This document shows positions 9,411-19,030 of a DNA stretch of 64,000 nt, in pieces. The DNA is from Streptomyces sp. NRRL WC-3626. Its GTDB lineage: Bacteria > Actinomycetota > Actinomycetes > Streptomycetales > Streptomycetaceae. A program made the translations under genes and the position numbers. The stretch covers positions 186,001-250,000 of the forward strand of contig NZ_JOCA01000006.1 of assembly GCF_000718785.1 (NCBI RefSeq). Direction: 5' to 3'. The stretch's first letter is position 1, and each line of letters begins with the position of its first letter. The notes beneath the pieces were generated by a model. That model worked only from the letters and a program-made list of their open reading frames with translations. It was not told the DNA's origin and did not search any database.

Positions 9411-12167
9411 TCATCGGGCATCGCCCGCCCTCAGTTCCCGTACCGAACCCCTGCGGCCCGTCCACCATGCCTGGGCCGCCGCGATGCCGACCGTCAGGAC
9501 CACCACCGTCAGGGCGGGCAGCAGCAGGGACACCGGGTCGGTGCGCAGGGCCGCCCGGCCCGCCGGTGAGGAGGCGGTGGAGACGGCGAGGGTCGTCAGG
9601 TCGATGCCGGGGGAGAGGAGCCGGATGGCGGCCCAGGCCGTGATGGTGCCGCCGGCCGCCGCGAGGAGGGCCTGCGGCAGGGACTCCAGGATCAGCAGGC
9701 GGCGGCCCTGGGCCCGGGTGAGGCCCATGGTGCGCAACCGGGCCAGCAGCGCGGCCCGTTCGGGTGCGGCGCGCAGCAGCGTCAGCAGCAGGGCGAGTAC
9801 GGCGTACCCGGCGCCCGCCGCCACCGCCGCCGTGTAGATCCGCTCGGCGCCGGACTGCAGGGGCGAGTCGATGTACTCGGCGAACCGCTCCGTCCGCAGC
9901 TGTACTCGCGCGGCGTCGCCCGCCGCCTTCCGCAGCGCGGCCGCGTCCGGGTGGCTCCCGGTCAGCAGCAGCGCGGTGGGCGGGGCGGAGGGGTCCGGCA
10001 GCCCGGCCCGGTCCACGATCAGGAACTCGTCCCCGACGATCGCCGGGGTCCGCTCCCGTACCGTCTCGATCCGTACGGTGAGGTAGCCGCCGCCGTCGAG
10101 CCGCACCCGGAACGGCCGGGTCCCGTAGCGGTCGGCGACCGCGGGGGAGGCCAGGGCGGGCAGGGTCTCCGTGCCGGCGGGGGCCTTCAGTTCGTCCGCG
10201 GTGACCGCGCCGATGTCCGTGTGCCGGGTGAGGGCCGCGTAGCCGGCCGGGTCGACGGCGGCGACCGGGACGGTCAGCCTGCCGTCGTCGGGATAGGAGT
10301 ACAGGGCGACGTTCACGGGCGTGACGTCGTCCACGCCGGACACGCGCCCGACCTTGTCGGCCAGGCCGGACGGCATGGCCGACGCCGCTTCGAGGCGGGC
10401 GTCGGCGCCGACGGTGAGGAGGGCCGCGCGGTCCCGGGCGTCGGCCACCCCGGTGAGGACGGAACCGCCGAAGGCGGCGGTGGTCAGCGCGGTCAGCAGC
10501 GCGAGCAGGGGCAGTACGGCGGACCCCGGCGTACCGCGGCCCGCGCGGGCCAGCGACAGCGGGCCGACCACACCCCGCAGCCGCCGCGCCGGACCGGCGA
10601 GGCCCCGCAGTGGCAGCGGATACAGACGTACGAGCACCAGCGCGGCGATCATCCCCACCAGCACCGGGGCCAGCGACACGAGTTCGTCCCCGGACGCCCC
10701 CTGGCCGTCCTGCGCCGTACCGCGCGTGCGCAGCGCCACGACGGCGCCCACCGCGAGGGTGAGCAGGGTGAGTTCGGCGACCGTGCGGCGGCGGGAGGGG
10801 CGGGCCGAGGTGATGTCGTCGCGGGCGGCGTGCACGCGTACCGCGCGGTGTGCGGCGACGGCCCGCAGCGGCAGCGCCACGGAGGCGAGGAGCGCCACGG
10901 CACCGGCGGCCACGGCGGCGTACGGCAGCCGGCCGCCGGTGAGCGCGAGCCGGGCGGCGGCCAGGCCCAGGGCCGCCGCCGGGACGGCGACCACCGTCGT
11001 CTCCGCCAGCAGCCGGCCGGTCAGACCGGGCAGGGAGGCGCCGCGGGCGCGCAGCAGGGTGAGCTCGGCGCGGCGCCGGTCGGCGGCGAGCCCGCCCGCC
11101 ATCAGCAGGACGACGGCCGCGACGGTGCCCGTGCCGAAGGCGGCGACCGCGACCAGCGGCCCGATCGCGGACCGCAGCCCGGTGTACTCGGCGAACACCT
11201 CGTCGAGCGCGGTCTCCGTCTCGACCGGGGCCGAGGCGGCCGTACGGGCCCGCTGGAGCAGCGGGCCGGCGTCGAAGGAGGCGACGGCCGCCGTCAGCCG
11301 CGACAGATTGTGGGCGTGCAGGGCGGACACATCGGGGGGCAGCATCCAGTACCGTTCGGGCTCCCCGGCCGTGGCCGCGAGCGCCGGGGCCGCGTCCGCG
11401 GGCAGCAGCAGCGCGGCCACCCAGTACTGGCTGCGCATCGGGTCGTCGGGGACGGTCGTGAGGTACGGGGTGCGCAGTACGGAACTCGTCGACCAGTACG
11501 CCCCCCGGGGCGTACGCGGTTCGACGATGCCGGTGACACGGACCGCGAGCGGCCCGCGCTCCGCGGCGGGCACATGCAGGACGGACCCCACCCCGATGTG
11601 CAGGTTCTGGGCCGTCTCGGCGGTGACGGCGGCCTCGACCGCCGCCGTCGCGGAGGTCACGTCGTCCGCGGCCTCCGGCAGCCGGCCCTCCCGCAGCCGG
11701 GTGTGGCCGGCGAGCCCGCTGGGCGCGGCCAGGTGGAACTGCGGGGGCACCGCGTCCGGCATGGCCAGCCACGGGTCCGCGACCTCCAGCGGCCGGGTGG
11801 TGCGCACACCGTACGAGGACTGCTCCCGGTCGACCGGGAGGGAACGGCCCGGCAGCGCGAGGATCCTCGCGTGCGCGTCGGCGATCGGGTCCTCGCGCAG
11901 CTGTTCCTCCCGCTCCTCGGGCGTCAGCAGCAGGTCGGCCGCGGAGGCGCTGTACAGCTGGACGGTGGTGCGGGCCGGCCCGGCCACCTCCATCGACCGG
12001 TGCAGCCCCGCGTCGCCGTACCGGTCGACCGCGAGCGGCAGCGCGGCGGACAGGAACGCGGTCACCGCCACCAGCAGCGCCAGTGCCACCGCCCCGCCGG
12101 GCGCCGACCGCAGCCGGGTGCGCACCCAGGGCGCGACCACCCGCGTCCGTACGCTCACCTCACTCAC
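9411..12167 (-). CDS. FtsX-like ABC transporter permease (large)
   Basis: A 918-residue permease with an N-terminal membrane segment (VALALLVAVTAFLSAAL), a large extracytoplasmic domain, a central group of spans, a second extracytoplasmic domain and a C-terminal FtsX-type block (LARLRTMGLTRAQGRRLLILES with flanking spans). The duplicated spans-plus-domain layout is that of MacB/LolC-like permeases in actinobacteria. Its GTG start at 12167 overlaps the stop of the preceding permease by eight bases (GTGAGTGA), so translation is coupled. It pairs with the ATPase at 8390-9349. Substrate unknown. Confidence 0.85.
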   Translation of the reverse strand: MSEVSVRTRVVAPWVRTRLRSAPGGAVALALLVAVTAFLSAALPLAVDRYGDAGLHRSMEVAGPARTTVQLYSASAADLLLTPEEREEQLREDPIADAHARILALPGRSLPVDREQSSYGVRTTRPLEVADPWLAMPDAVPPQFHLAAPSGLAGHTRLREGRLPEAADDVTSATAAVEAAVTAETAQNLHIGVGSVLHVPAAERGPLAVRVTGIVEPRTPRGAYWSTSSVLRTPYLTTVPDDPMRSQYWVAALLLPADAAPALAATAGEPERYWMLPPDVSALHAHNLSRLTAAVASFDAGPLLQRARTAASAPVETETALDEVFAEYTGLRSAIGPLVAVAAFGTGTVAAVVLLMAGGLAADRRRAELTLLRARGASLPGLTGRLLAETTVVAVPAAALGLAAARLALTGGRLPYAAVAAGAVALLASVALPLRAVAAHRAVRVHAARDDITSARPSRRRTVAELTLLTLAVGAVVALRTRGTAQDGQGASGDELVSLAPVLVGMIAALVLVRLYPLPLRGLAGPARRLRGVVGPLSLARAGRGTPGSAVLPLLALLTALTTAAFGGSVLTGVADARDRAALLTVGADARLEAASAMPSGLADKVGRVSGVDDVTPVNVALYSYPDDGRLTVPVAAVDPAGYAALTRHTDIGAVTADELKAPAGTETLPALASPAVADRYGTRPFRVRLDGGGYLTVRIETVRERTPAIVGDEFLIVDRAGLPDPSAPPTALLLTGSHPDAAALRKAAGDAARVQLRTERFAEYIDSPLQSGAERIYTAAVAAGAGYAVLALLLTLLRAAPERAALLARLRTMGLTRAQGRRLLILESLPQALLAAAGGTITAWAAIRLLSPGIDLTTLAVSTASSPAGRAALRTDPVSLLLPALTVVVLTVGIAAAQAWWTGRRGSVRELRAGDAR

Positions 12168-15100
12168 CTCCCCGTTCCCGCAGCGAAGTCACCGGGTCGG
12201 CCCTGCGCAGCGCCAGTACGGCCGTGATGAGCAGCGGCGCCACGGCGACGGCGGCCAGCAGGGCCGCCACCCGGGCGGCGGGCAGCTGAACCAGCACTCC
12301 GGGGACCGGGCGGGTGGCCTCCGCGGTCAGCATGATCAGCGGGATCACCGCCCGTGCCAGCACCGCGCCGAGCGCGACGCCCACCGCCAGCGCCAGCCCG
12401 ACCAGCACCCCGTGCTCGACGAGCACCACACGGGCCAGCCGCCGCCGGGACGCGCCCAGCGCGCGCAGCACCGCGAACTCGGCGGACCGTTCCCGCAGCG
12501 ACCCGGCCGCGCTCACCGCGAACCCGACCGCCGTCAGCGCCGCCGCCGCGAGGGCCGCCGCACCGAACGCGGCGCCCGGACCGGCACCGAACGGGTCGTC
12601 ACGCAGCTGCCCGGCGATCTCGTCCCGCACCACCACCCGCGACGGATCGACGTCCGGCCGGTCGCGCAGCGCCCCGGCCGCCCGCGCCGAGGCGCCCGGC
12701 TCGGTCGCCAGCCACCACTCGTTCGGGGCCACGCCGGTGCCCTGACGGGCGAGGAGGACCCCGTTCACGGCGCGCAGATCGACGAGCAGCGCGCCCCCGT
12801 CGTCCTTCGCGCCGGTCGGCGTGGACGGCAGCTCCCGCACCGCGCGGACGATCCGCAGCGGCACCGTGGCATCGCCGATCCGTACGTCCACCCGCTGCCC
12901 GGTACGGGCGCCCGTGGAGTCGAGGTAGCGGTCCGTGGCCACGGCGGCGACCTCGGCGGCCGCCCGCTGCGGCACCCGGAGGCCGATCGTGAGGGGCGAG
13001 GGCCGCCAGTACATGTCCTCCGGCACATAGCCGGTGTCGTACGAGAGGGTCGTCGGGTCGGCCGAGGTGAGTCGGGGCCGGGTCGGGGTGGTGCGCGCGC
13101 CGGGGGAGTTCACCGCGTCGTCGGCGCGGGCGGACAGTTTCCAGTCGTCCGGCAGCGGCAGGTCCCGGTCCCGGCCGCCGTCGTCCGTCGCCGTCACCGA
13201 CTCCAGGGTGAGGCGGTGCCGTTCGGCCTTCCCGACCGGCTGGTAGAGGTCCAGGCGGAGGCCGGTCAGCGTCAGGGCGCCCGCCGGCAGGTCGGCGGTG
13301 AGGGCGTGCGGCCGCCCGTCCGCGCGGAGCCGGCCGAGACCGAGTTCGTACGGGGTGCCGTAGGCGTCGACCACGGTGGCGGCGGCGTCGACGGCCGTCT
13401 TCGGGTCCGCGCCCCGCAAACGGGCCGTCAGCGTCAGCCGCGCGCTGTCCCCCGGCACGCGCACACCCGCCGGGGCACCGTCCGGTGCCAGCCCCGACAC
13501 CGTCGTACGCACCGGGTCGTCGGACAGGTCGGGGCGCATCAGCATCGTGTCCGCCGCGTGCGCGGTGTCCAGCGCCAGCACGGTCGCCGTCCGCCCGCCC
13601 GACAGCGGCACGGTCGTCCGCAGGCCGGGAGACGTCGCGCGTACGCCGGGGACGGCCGCGTACGCCTGTCCGCGGCCGGGGCCGCTCTCCCCGGAGGCCA
13701 GGATCCGCACCGGCGCGCCGGCCCGGAAGTCGGCCTGGTCGTCCTGCGAGCGGTCCCACGAGGAGGCCTGGCCGATCGCCAGCATGCCCAGCGCCACGGC
13801 GAGCACCAGCAGCAGCACCGGCCCGGCCCCGCGCATCGGGCGGCGGCTGAACTGCCAGCCCGCCAGCGCCCCCGGCAGCCCCCGGCCGCGTGCCGCCCGG
13901 CGCTCGGCCAGCCGCGCCGCCGGCGGCAGCAGCCGCAGCGTCAGCACCGTACCGGCGAGCAGCGCCAGCGCCGGGGCGACCACCAGCAGCGGATCGATCC
14001 CGAGGTCCTCGCCGACCACACCGGAGGGGCGACGGCTCAGCTGCCAGTACGCCACCCCCGCCACCGCCAGCAGACCGACATCCGCGCCCGCCCGCACCAC
14101 GCCCGGCAGCGGCTTGGCGCGGCCGGCCGTGAACGAGGAGGTGAGCGCCGGAACCGTGACGGCCAGCGCGCAGCCCAGTGCCACGCCCGCCGCCACCAGC
14201 CACACCGGACCGCGGCCGGCGACCGTGCCGACGGACGCGTCGAGGTGGAGGCCGATCCGGGCGAGCGCCCCCTGCCCGGCCAGCAGGCGGGTGAGCGGGC
14301 CCGCCAGCAGCGGGGCGCAGGCGGCCGCGGGCACGGCCAGCAGCAGCGCCTCCAGGGCGGCGAACCGGGCGACCTGGGCGCGGGAGCCGCCACGGGCCCG
14401 CAACAGCCGTGTCTCCGCGGCGCGTTCCGTGCTCAGCAGGCGGGCCACGAGGAGGAGGGCGCAGCCGGCGAGGAGGGCCAGCTGGAGCGCGATGATCAGG
14501 AGGGTGGAGCGGGCCACGAGGAGCGAGCGCTCGATACGGTCCAGGGCGGCGGGGAGGTCGCTCCGGGCCGTTGCCGCGCCGTGCAGCGCCTCCGCTCGGG
14601 GGAGGGCGGCGGTGCCCCGGCGGGCCGCGTCGCGGAGGGCGTCGACGCGGTCGGTGGTCATCGCCGAGAAGTCGGCGGAGGCCAGCCAGCCGGAGCCGCC
14701 CGCGGTGACCCGGTCCTCGGTGAAGACGGTGGGGTCGGTGAGGAGGGGGCCGTACGTCGTGAAGTGGACCTTGACGACTCCGCGGCCGTTGAGGTCGTCG
14801 AGCTGCCAGTACGGGGCGGCGGTGTCGGTGGGCTCGTAGAGGCCGGTGACGCGGATCCTCGCCGGGGGGCCGTCGAGGCGGTTGTCCAGGGTGAGGACGG
14901 TGCCGGGCCGGACGTCGAGGGCTCGGGCGGCTGCCTCGGGGAGGGCGGTCTCGATCTCCTCGCCGGCGGCCCGCGAGGGCATGCGGCCCTCGGTGATGCG
15001 TATCCGGGCGTGGTCCAGGGCGGCGAAGTGGGTGAGGTCCGGGTCGTCCGTCTTCTTCCGCCGCTCCGGGGGGCGCAGGGAGTCCGGGAGGGCGTACGGG

Positions 15101-15420
15101 CCGGAGCGGACGAGGGTGCGGAGGGTGACCGGGAGGCCGTCGAATGCCTTCCGCGCCGCCTCGGTTACGGCTTTGTCGGCCTCGGCGCGGTCCTGCGCGG
15201 GGAGGGTCTCCGCCTTGACGGTGAGGGTGGTGTCTGCGGGGGCGCGGGGGGTTGTGAGGGCGTGGCGCAGGGAGGCGTCGCCGATGGTGGTGGAGTACGC
15301 GGTGAGGGTGGCCAGGACGGCCGTGGTGAGGAGGACGGTGAGGAGGGCCGCGGCGAGGAGGGGTCTGTGGGATCTGGCGCGGGCGAGGACGAATCTCGCG
15401 GTGTGCGCTGCGGATGTCAC
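12160..15420 (-). CDS. FtsX-like ABC transporter permease (large), first gene of operon
   Basis: A 1086-residue permease. It begins with a membrane span (LLAAALLTVLLTTAVLATL), has a long extracytoplasmic region, several central spans (LLIIALQLALLAGCALLLV and neighbours), another long exported domain and a C-terminal FtsX block containing FAVLRALGASRRRLARVVL. It resembles its downstream neighbour in plan but not closely in sequence, so the two may form a heterodimer with the ATPase at 8390. The start is the GTG at 15420. No regulator is adjacent. Confidence 0.85.
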   Translation of the reverse strand: MTSAAHTARFVLARARSHRPLLAAALLTVLLTTAVLATLTAYSTTIGDASLRHALTTPRAPADTTLTVKAETLPAQDRAEADKAVTEAARKAFDGLPVTLRTLVRSGPYALPDSLRPPERRKKTDDPDLTHFAALDHARIRITEGRMPSRAAGEEIETALPEAAARALDVRPGTVLTLDNRLDGPPARIRVTGLYEPTDTAAPYWQLDDLNGRGVVKVHFTTYGPLLTDPTVFTEDRVTAGGSGWLASADFSAMTTDRVDALRDAARRGTAALPRAEALHGAATARSDLPAALDRIERSLLVARSTLLIIALQLALLAGCALLLVARLLSTERAAETRLLRARGGSRAQVARFAALEALLLAVPAAACAPLLAGPLTRLLAGQGALARIGLHLDASVGTVAGRGPVWLVAAGVALGCALAVTVPALTSSFTAGRAKPLPGVVRAGADVGLLAVAGVAYWQLSRRPSGVVGEDLGIDPLLVVAPALALLAGTVLTLRLLPPAARLAERRAARGRGLPGALAGWQFSRRPMRGAGPVLLLVLAVALGMLAIGQASSWDRSQDDQADFRAGAPVRILASGESGPGRGQAYAAVPGVRATSPGLRTTVPLSGGRTATVLALDTAHAADTMLMRPDLSDDPVRTTVSGLAPDGAPAGVRVPGDSARLTLTARLRGADPKTAVDAAATVVDAYGTPYELGLGRLRADGRPHALTADLPAGALTLTGLRLDLYQPVGKAERHRLTLESVTATDDGGRDRDLPLPDDWKLSARADDAVNSPGARTTPTRPRLTSADPTTLSYDTGYVPEDMYWRPSPLTIGLRVPQRAAAEVAAVATDRYLDSTGARTGQRVDVRIGDATVPLRIVRAVRELPSTPTGAKDDGGALLVDLRAVNGVLLARQGTGVAPNEWWLATEPGASARAAGALRDRPDVDPSRVVVRDEIAGQLRDDPFGAGPGAAFGAAALAAAALTAVGFAVSAAGSLRERSAEFAVLRALGASRRRLARVVLVEHGVLVGLALAVGVALGAVLARAVIPLIMLTAEATRPVPGVLVQLPAARVAALLAAVAVAPLLITAVLALRRADPVTSLRERGGE

Positions 15421-15563
15421 TCAACCCCCCGTGGTTGTCCCCCGACCTGCGGGTGATGTTGTCAGAGGGGGTGTGGTGGGGGTAAGCGGCCGGGGGGTGG
15501 GCTTGACCGGATTGTGATCGGAAATCGGTCAAGGGGTTCCGTTATGCGGGCGGGGGCGAGAAG

Positions 15564-15989
15564 TCAGTCCGGGGAGTTGATCATCGACGCGGCCGCGTAC
15601 GTCAGGTACTTCCAGAGCGTCGCCTCATGCTCTTCGGAGAGGCCCAGCTCGTCCACGGCGTCCCGCATGTGCTTCAGCCACGCGTCGTGCGCCGCCCGGT
15701 CCACCTTGAACGGAACATGCCGCATCCGCAGCCGTGGATGACCCCGGTTCTCGCTGTACGTCGTCGGGCCGCCCCAGTACTGCATGAGGAACAGCACCAG
15801 CCGCTCCTCCGCCGGCCCCAGATCCTCCTCCGGATACATGGGCTTCAGCAGCGGATCGCCGGCCACCCCCACATAGAAACGGTGGACGAGCCGGCGGAAG
15901 GTCTCCTCCCCGCCGACCTGCTCGTAGAAGGTCTGCTCCTGAAGCGTGCCGCGCCGAATCTCTGTCACGCCGTCCATGGTCTCAGACAC
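15564..15989 (-). CDS. glbO: Group II truncated haemoglobin (GlbO-like)
   Basis: A 141-residue globin. FYEQVGGEETFRRLVHRFY carries Tyr B10, QYWGGP the CD1 Tyr region, RMRHVPF the proximal His F8, and DAWLKHM the Trp G8 diagnostic of group II (TrHbO). Such proteins bind oxygen, NO or peroxide and are linked to oxidative or nitrosative stress handling. Length is standard. Two starts are possible: GTG at 15989 (used here, with GGAG some 11 bases upstream) and ATG at 15977. It appears monocistronic and is preceded by the terminator of the neighbouring signalling block. Confidence 0.92.
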   Translation of the reverse strand: MSETMDGVTEIRRGTLQEQTFYEQVGGEETFRRLVHRFYVGVAGDPLLKPMYPEEDLGPAEERLVLFLMQYWGGPTTYSENRGHPRLRMRHVPFKVDRAAHDAWLKHMRDAVDELGLSEEHEATLWKYLTYAAASMINSPD

Positions 15990-16028
15990 GACGGCGTAGG
16001 ACTCCAGCCCTAGGGCCCGCCCCAGGAC

Positions 16029-16062
16029 GGGCAGGCCGCGGCGCGCACGCTGCGGCCTGCCC
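16029..16062 (-). terminator. Terminator after the FHA gene
   Basis: An 11-bp perfect stem, GGGCAGGCCGC (16029-16039) with GCGGCCTGCCC (16052-16062), and a 12-base loop, lies six bases beyond the stop codon of the FHA gene. Like most Streptomyces terminators it lacks a T-run. Confidence 0.7.
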
Positions 16063-16067
16063 CCAAC

Positions 16068-17489
16068 TCAGCCCCGGTGGATCGTGATCGTCGTCCACGC
16101 GCCCACGTGGACCCGGTCGCCGTCCTGCAGCGGGACCGGGACGAACGGCTGGATCGGCTCGTCGCCGCCGTTGACCGTGGTGCCGTTGGTGGAGTTCTGG
16201 TCGACGACCGCCCAGGTGCCGTCCGGCTGCTGCACCAGCACCGCGTGCTGATGCGAGACGCCCGGGTCCTCCGGCGGGGTCGACAGATCGATGTCGGGGG
16301 TGTCGCCGGTGGAGTGGCGGCGGCGCCCGATGGTGATCTGGTTGCCGGTGAGGGTGCGCTGCTGCTCGGGGGAGTACGCGGGCAGGTTCAGGCCCGCGGC
16401 CTCGGGGCCGGAGCGCTGCATCATCGCCATGAAGTAGTCGCGGTCGGGACCGATGGTCGCGCTCCAGGTCACCGGGCCCTGCGGCGGACGCGGCTGCTGC
16501 GGGAAGCCGCCGGGTCCGGGCGGTGCCTGGGTCGCGCCCGCGCCCTGCTGCGGATAGCCGTAACCGCCGCCGGACCCCGGGTTGCCGCCGGGCGGGGAGA
16601 TCACCCAGTCGTCGTCACCCCCGCCGAAGGGGGCGCCGCCGCCCTGCTGCGGGCGGCGGTCGGTCTCCTGCGGGAAGCCGGGAGGCGCCGGGGGGCCGGG
16701 CTGGAACGCCTGAGGGGCGCCGGGGCCGCCCGGACCGCCACCGGGGCCGTTCGGTCCACCCGGACCGCCGTAGCCACCGGGGCCGTTGGGGCCACCAGGA
16801 CCGCCGTAGCCGCCGGGTCCGTTCGGGCCGCCGGGGCCACCGGGTCCGTTGGGGCCACCAGGACCGCCGTAGCCGGGACCGCCCGGACCGTTCGGGCCAC
16901 CGGGCCCGTTGGGGCCACCAGGACCGCCGTAGCCACCCGGACCACCCGGACCACCGGGACCACCCGGACCACCGGGACCCCCGTAGCCGCCGGGACCGCC
17001 AGGTCCGGGCGGGGGCGGTACCGGGCGGGACGGGTCGCCGCCGAAGCCGGGCGGGCCGGGCGGGATCGGCTCGGCCGGGCGGTTCACCTGGGACGGGCGT
17101 GAGCCCTGGTAGTCGTATCCGTCACCGCCGCCGTACGACGGTCCGCCGGGCGGCTGCTGGAAGGGGCCGCCGGGACCCGGACCGGGGGCCGGCGGGCGCG
17201 GGGCGGCCGGGGTGTACGAGGTCGCGGTGTTCGTCAGGAAGTTCCACCGGCACTCCTCGCAGAACGGCGCCGCGCCCTCACGGGGCGTACGGCACTGCGG
17301 GCACAGCTCCGGCCGGCCGCCACCGAAACCACCGGGGCCACCGGGGCCGCCGCCGGGCGGCGGGAAGCCGTAGCCACCGGGTGCGGGGGGCGGGGGAGGG
17401 GGTGGAGGCACGGCACCCGCCATGCGGTGACCGCACACCTCGCACCAGTCGTCGGAACCCGACTGGTGTCCGTTCGGGCAGGTCGGCAT
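16068..17489 (-). CDS. FHA-domain protein with paired zinc ribbons and Gly-Pro-rich linker
   Basis: A 473-residue cytoplasmic protein. Two zinc-ribbon-like clusters open it: Cys4/His8/Cys16/Cys19 (CPNGH ... CEVC) and Cys63/Cys66/Cys77/Cys80 (CPQC ... CEEC). A long Gly/Pro/Asn-rich linker (about residues 160-255) built from GGPGGP and GGPNGP units follows. The C-terminal 100 residues form an FHA domain: ITIGRRR, GVSHQHAVL and NSTNGTTVNG are the phosphothreonine-binding loop motifs. It is probably the reader of a phospho-Thr signal made by the PknG-type kinase encoded upstream in the same direction. It is not GarA/OdhI-like in size and lacks their N-terminal phospho-acceptor motif. Last gene of the block. 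Confidence 0.9.
   Translation of the reverse strand: MPTCPNGHQSGSDDWCEVCGHRMAGAVPPPPPPPPAPGGYGFPPPGGGPGGPGGFGGGRPELCPQCRTPREGAAPFCEECRWNFLTNTATSYTPAAPRPPAPGPGPGGPFQQPPGGPSYGGGDGYDYQGSRPSQVNRPAEPIPPGPPGFGGDPSRPVPPPPGPGGPGGYGGPGGPGGPGGPGGPGGYGGPGGPNGPGGPNGPGGPGYGGPGGPNGPGGPGGPNGPGGYGGPGGPNGPGGYGGPGGPNGPGGGPGGPGAPQAFQPGPPAPPGFPQETDRRPQQGGGAPFGGGDDDWVISPPGGNPGSGGGYGYPQQGAGATQAPPGPGGFPQQPRPPQGPVTWSATIGPDRDYFMAMMQRSGPEAAGLNLPAYSPEQQRTLTGNQITIGRRRHSTGDTPDIDLSTPPEDPGVSHQHAVLVQQPDGTWAVVDQNSTNGTTVNGGDEPIQPFVPVPLQDGDRVHVGAWTTITIHRG
16725..17005 (-). repeat. Coding tandem repeat for GGPNGP / GGPGGP linker
   Basis: Within the FHA gene, degenerate 9- to 27-bp units encoding GGPNGPGG, GGYGGPGG and GGPGGPGG repeat many times. 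The periodicity is in the reading frame and the units vary by silent changes, so this is protein low complexity rather than a DNA array. It is prone to slippage and assembly error. Confidence 0.85.
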
Positions 17490-17572
17490 GTCGGCGCTTC
17501 CCCCTCTCCTTTTCCGGCCGGTTCCGACCGGATTTCTCCCACCCCGAGGGGTCGGGCTCGACTACTTACGGA

Positions 17573-18919
17573 TCACTTCTTTACACGAACAGTCTTTGTG
17601 GACCGGGTTTCGAGCGTCATCTCGTCGGCTTCCTCGACCTTCGCTTTCAGTCGCACAGTACCCGCCGCGGCGTCGACCACGTCCACCACCTTCGCAAGCA
17701 GTTTCGCAGTATCCGCGTTGCCGGACGCGCTCGCGAGCTGGACCGCCCGGCCCAGTTTGGCCGTCGCTCCGTCGATATCCCCCTCTTTGCGCAGATCCAG
17801 TCCTTGTCGGATGACTTCCGCCAGTTCCGCCTGCCCCGTGTAGTGGGCGACCTGGGGGTTGATGGACGTCGAGGCGGCCATGTCGTCCGTCCACACCGCG
17901 CGGACCAGACCCTGGGCACCGAGGTTCTGCACGCCCCGGTCCGGCTGCGGAATCACCAGCGACAGCCGGGCCGCCAGCATCTCCTGGCCGATGCCGGCCG
18001 CCGGCACCTCGACGCAGACGTGGTAGTCACGGGACTCGTCGCCCCAGGAACCCAGCGGGTAGTCGCCCGCGCGCGGGCCCGATTCCGTACGGCGGCCGGT
18101 GAGTTCCTCGACCGTCGGCGCGACCTGCTTCACGAACCTCACCGTCGTACCGACCGGGGTCCACAGCCGCAGCGAGACGTCCGCGACCTCCTTGCCCATC
18201 GCCGTCTCCATCATCCGCGTGAAGTCGGCGGCGAGACCGGCCGGGTCGGCGACGATGTCGGCGGTGCCGAGGAGCGCCGAGGCGACGGCTGTGACTTCTT
18301 TCACTTCCCAGTCGGTGCCCACGCCGCGGGCGTCACAGGTGAACCGCCCCGCGCACGCCTCCAGGGCCGCCTTCAGGTCCTCCGGCGACTCGTGCTCGTT
18401 GCGTCCGTCGGTGAGCAGGATGCCGTGCCGGATCGCCACCTCCGCCGACGCCAGCAGCCGGTCGGCCAGTCCCAGCCAGGTCCCGATCGCCGTACCGCCG
18501 CCCGCGCTCAGTTTCCGCAGCGCCTGCTTGGCCTGCTCGCGTGTTCCGGCGCCGGCGACCGCCAGGCCCCCGCCGCCCGGGTACACCTCCTTGGCCACGT
18601 GCGTACCGCCGACCACCGCGAAGTGCACGCCGTCGCGCAGGGCGTCGATCGCGGCGGCCGTGGCGTCGCGGGCGTTGCGCATCTTGGTCGGCGGGTAGTC
18701 CATCGAGCCCGAGCAGTCGACCATGAGGACCACGGCCGCCGACGGTCCCTCACCGGGCGAGTAGAGGTGGGGTGCCGTCACCGCGCTGCCGATGGTGCCG
18801 CCGCCGGTCGCCGTCACCGTGACGATGGCGTGGACCTCGCGGCCGCCCTCCGGCAGATACACGTTCTGGTTCACGTCCACCGAGAACTGCGGCACGTTGG
18901 ATTTCGAGAAATTGGCCAT
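17573..18919 (-). CDS. VWA-domain (von Willebrand factor A) protein
   Basis: A 448-residue cytoplasmic protein with no signal peptide. A VWA domain starts at about residue 60 with MVDCSGSMDYPP, the DxSxS metal-ion-dependent adhesion site, and continues with GGGTAIGTWL (Thr ligand) and ILLTDGRNEHE (Asp ligand). The C-terminal part is a beta-rich region then helices (GDIDGATAKLGRAVQLASASGN, TPR-like). Such VWA proteins accompany FHA proteins and PP2C/kinase pairs in bacteria and are thought to be scaffolds or substrates. Start ATG at 18919. It lies between the PP2C and FHA genes on the same strand. Confidence 0.88.
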   Translation of the reverse strand: MANFSKSNVPQFSVDVNQNVYLPEGGREVHAIVTVTATGGGTIGSAVTAPHLYSPGEGPSAAVVLMVDCSGSMDYPPTKMRNARDATAAAIDALRDGVHFAVVGGTHVAKEVYPGGGGLAVAGAGTREQAKQALRKLSAGGGTAIGTWLGLADRLLASAEVAIRHGILLTDGRNEHESPEDLKAALEACAGRFTCDARGVGTDWEVKEVTAVASALLGTADIVADPAGLAADFTRMMETAMGKEVADVSLRLWTPVGTTVRFVKQVAPTVEELTGRRTESGPRAGDYPLGSWGDESRDYHVCVEVPAAGIGQEMLAARLSLVIPQPDRGVQNLGAQGLVRAVWTDDMAASTSINPQVAHYTGQAELAEVIRQGLDLRKEGDIDGATAKLGRAVQLASASGNADTAKLLAKVVDVVDAAAGTVRLKAKVEEADEMTLETRSTKTVRVKK

Positions 18920-19030
18920 GCCTGTTTCGCTCCCCCTTGGCTGCCCCGGCGGCGCGGGGCGACGACGGATGACGGACCGGTCCCCTCCGGTCCGTCGAGC
19001 TTCCCCGTACGAGGCTTCCCGTAAGCGGCC

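Noticed and set aside
10321..15456. Very long plus-strand open frame (1711 codons) opposite the ABC permeases
   Set aside because: It is antisense to two well-supported FtsX-like permeases. High GC removes stops from this frame; its product is Arg/Ser/Thr/Pro-rich with no domain and no ribosome-binding site.
16600..17105. Periodic short repeats that might suggest a CRISPR array
   Set aside because: The units lie in frame in the FHA gene, encode Gly-Pro-Asn and have no unique spacers of constant length.
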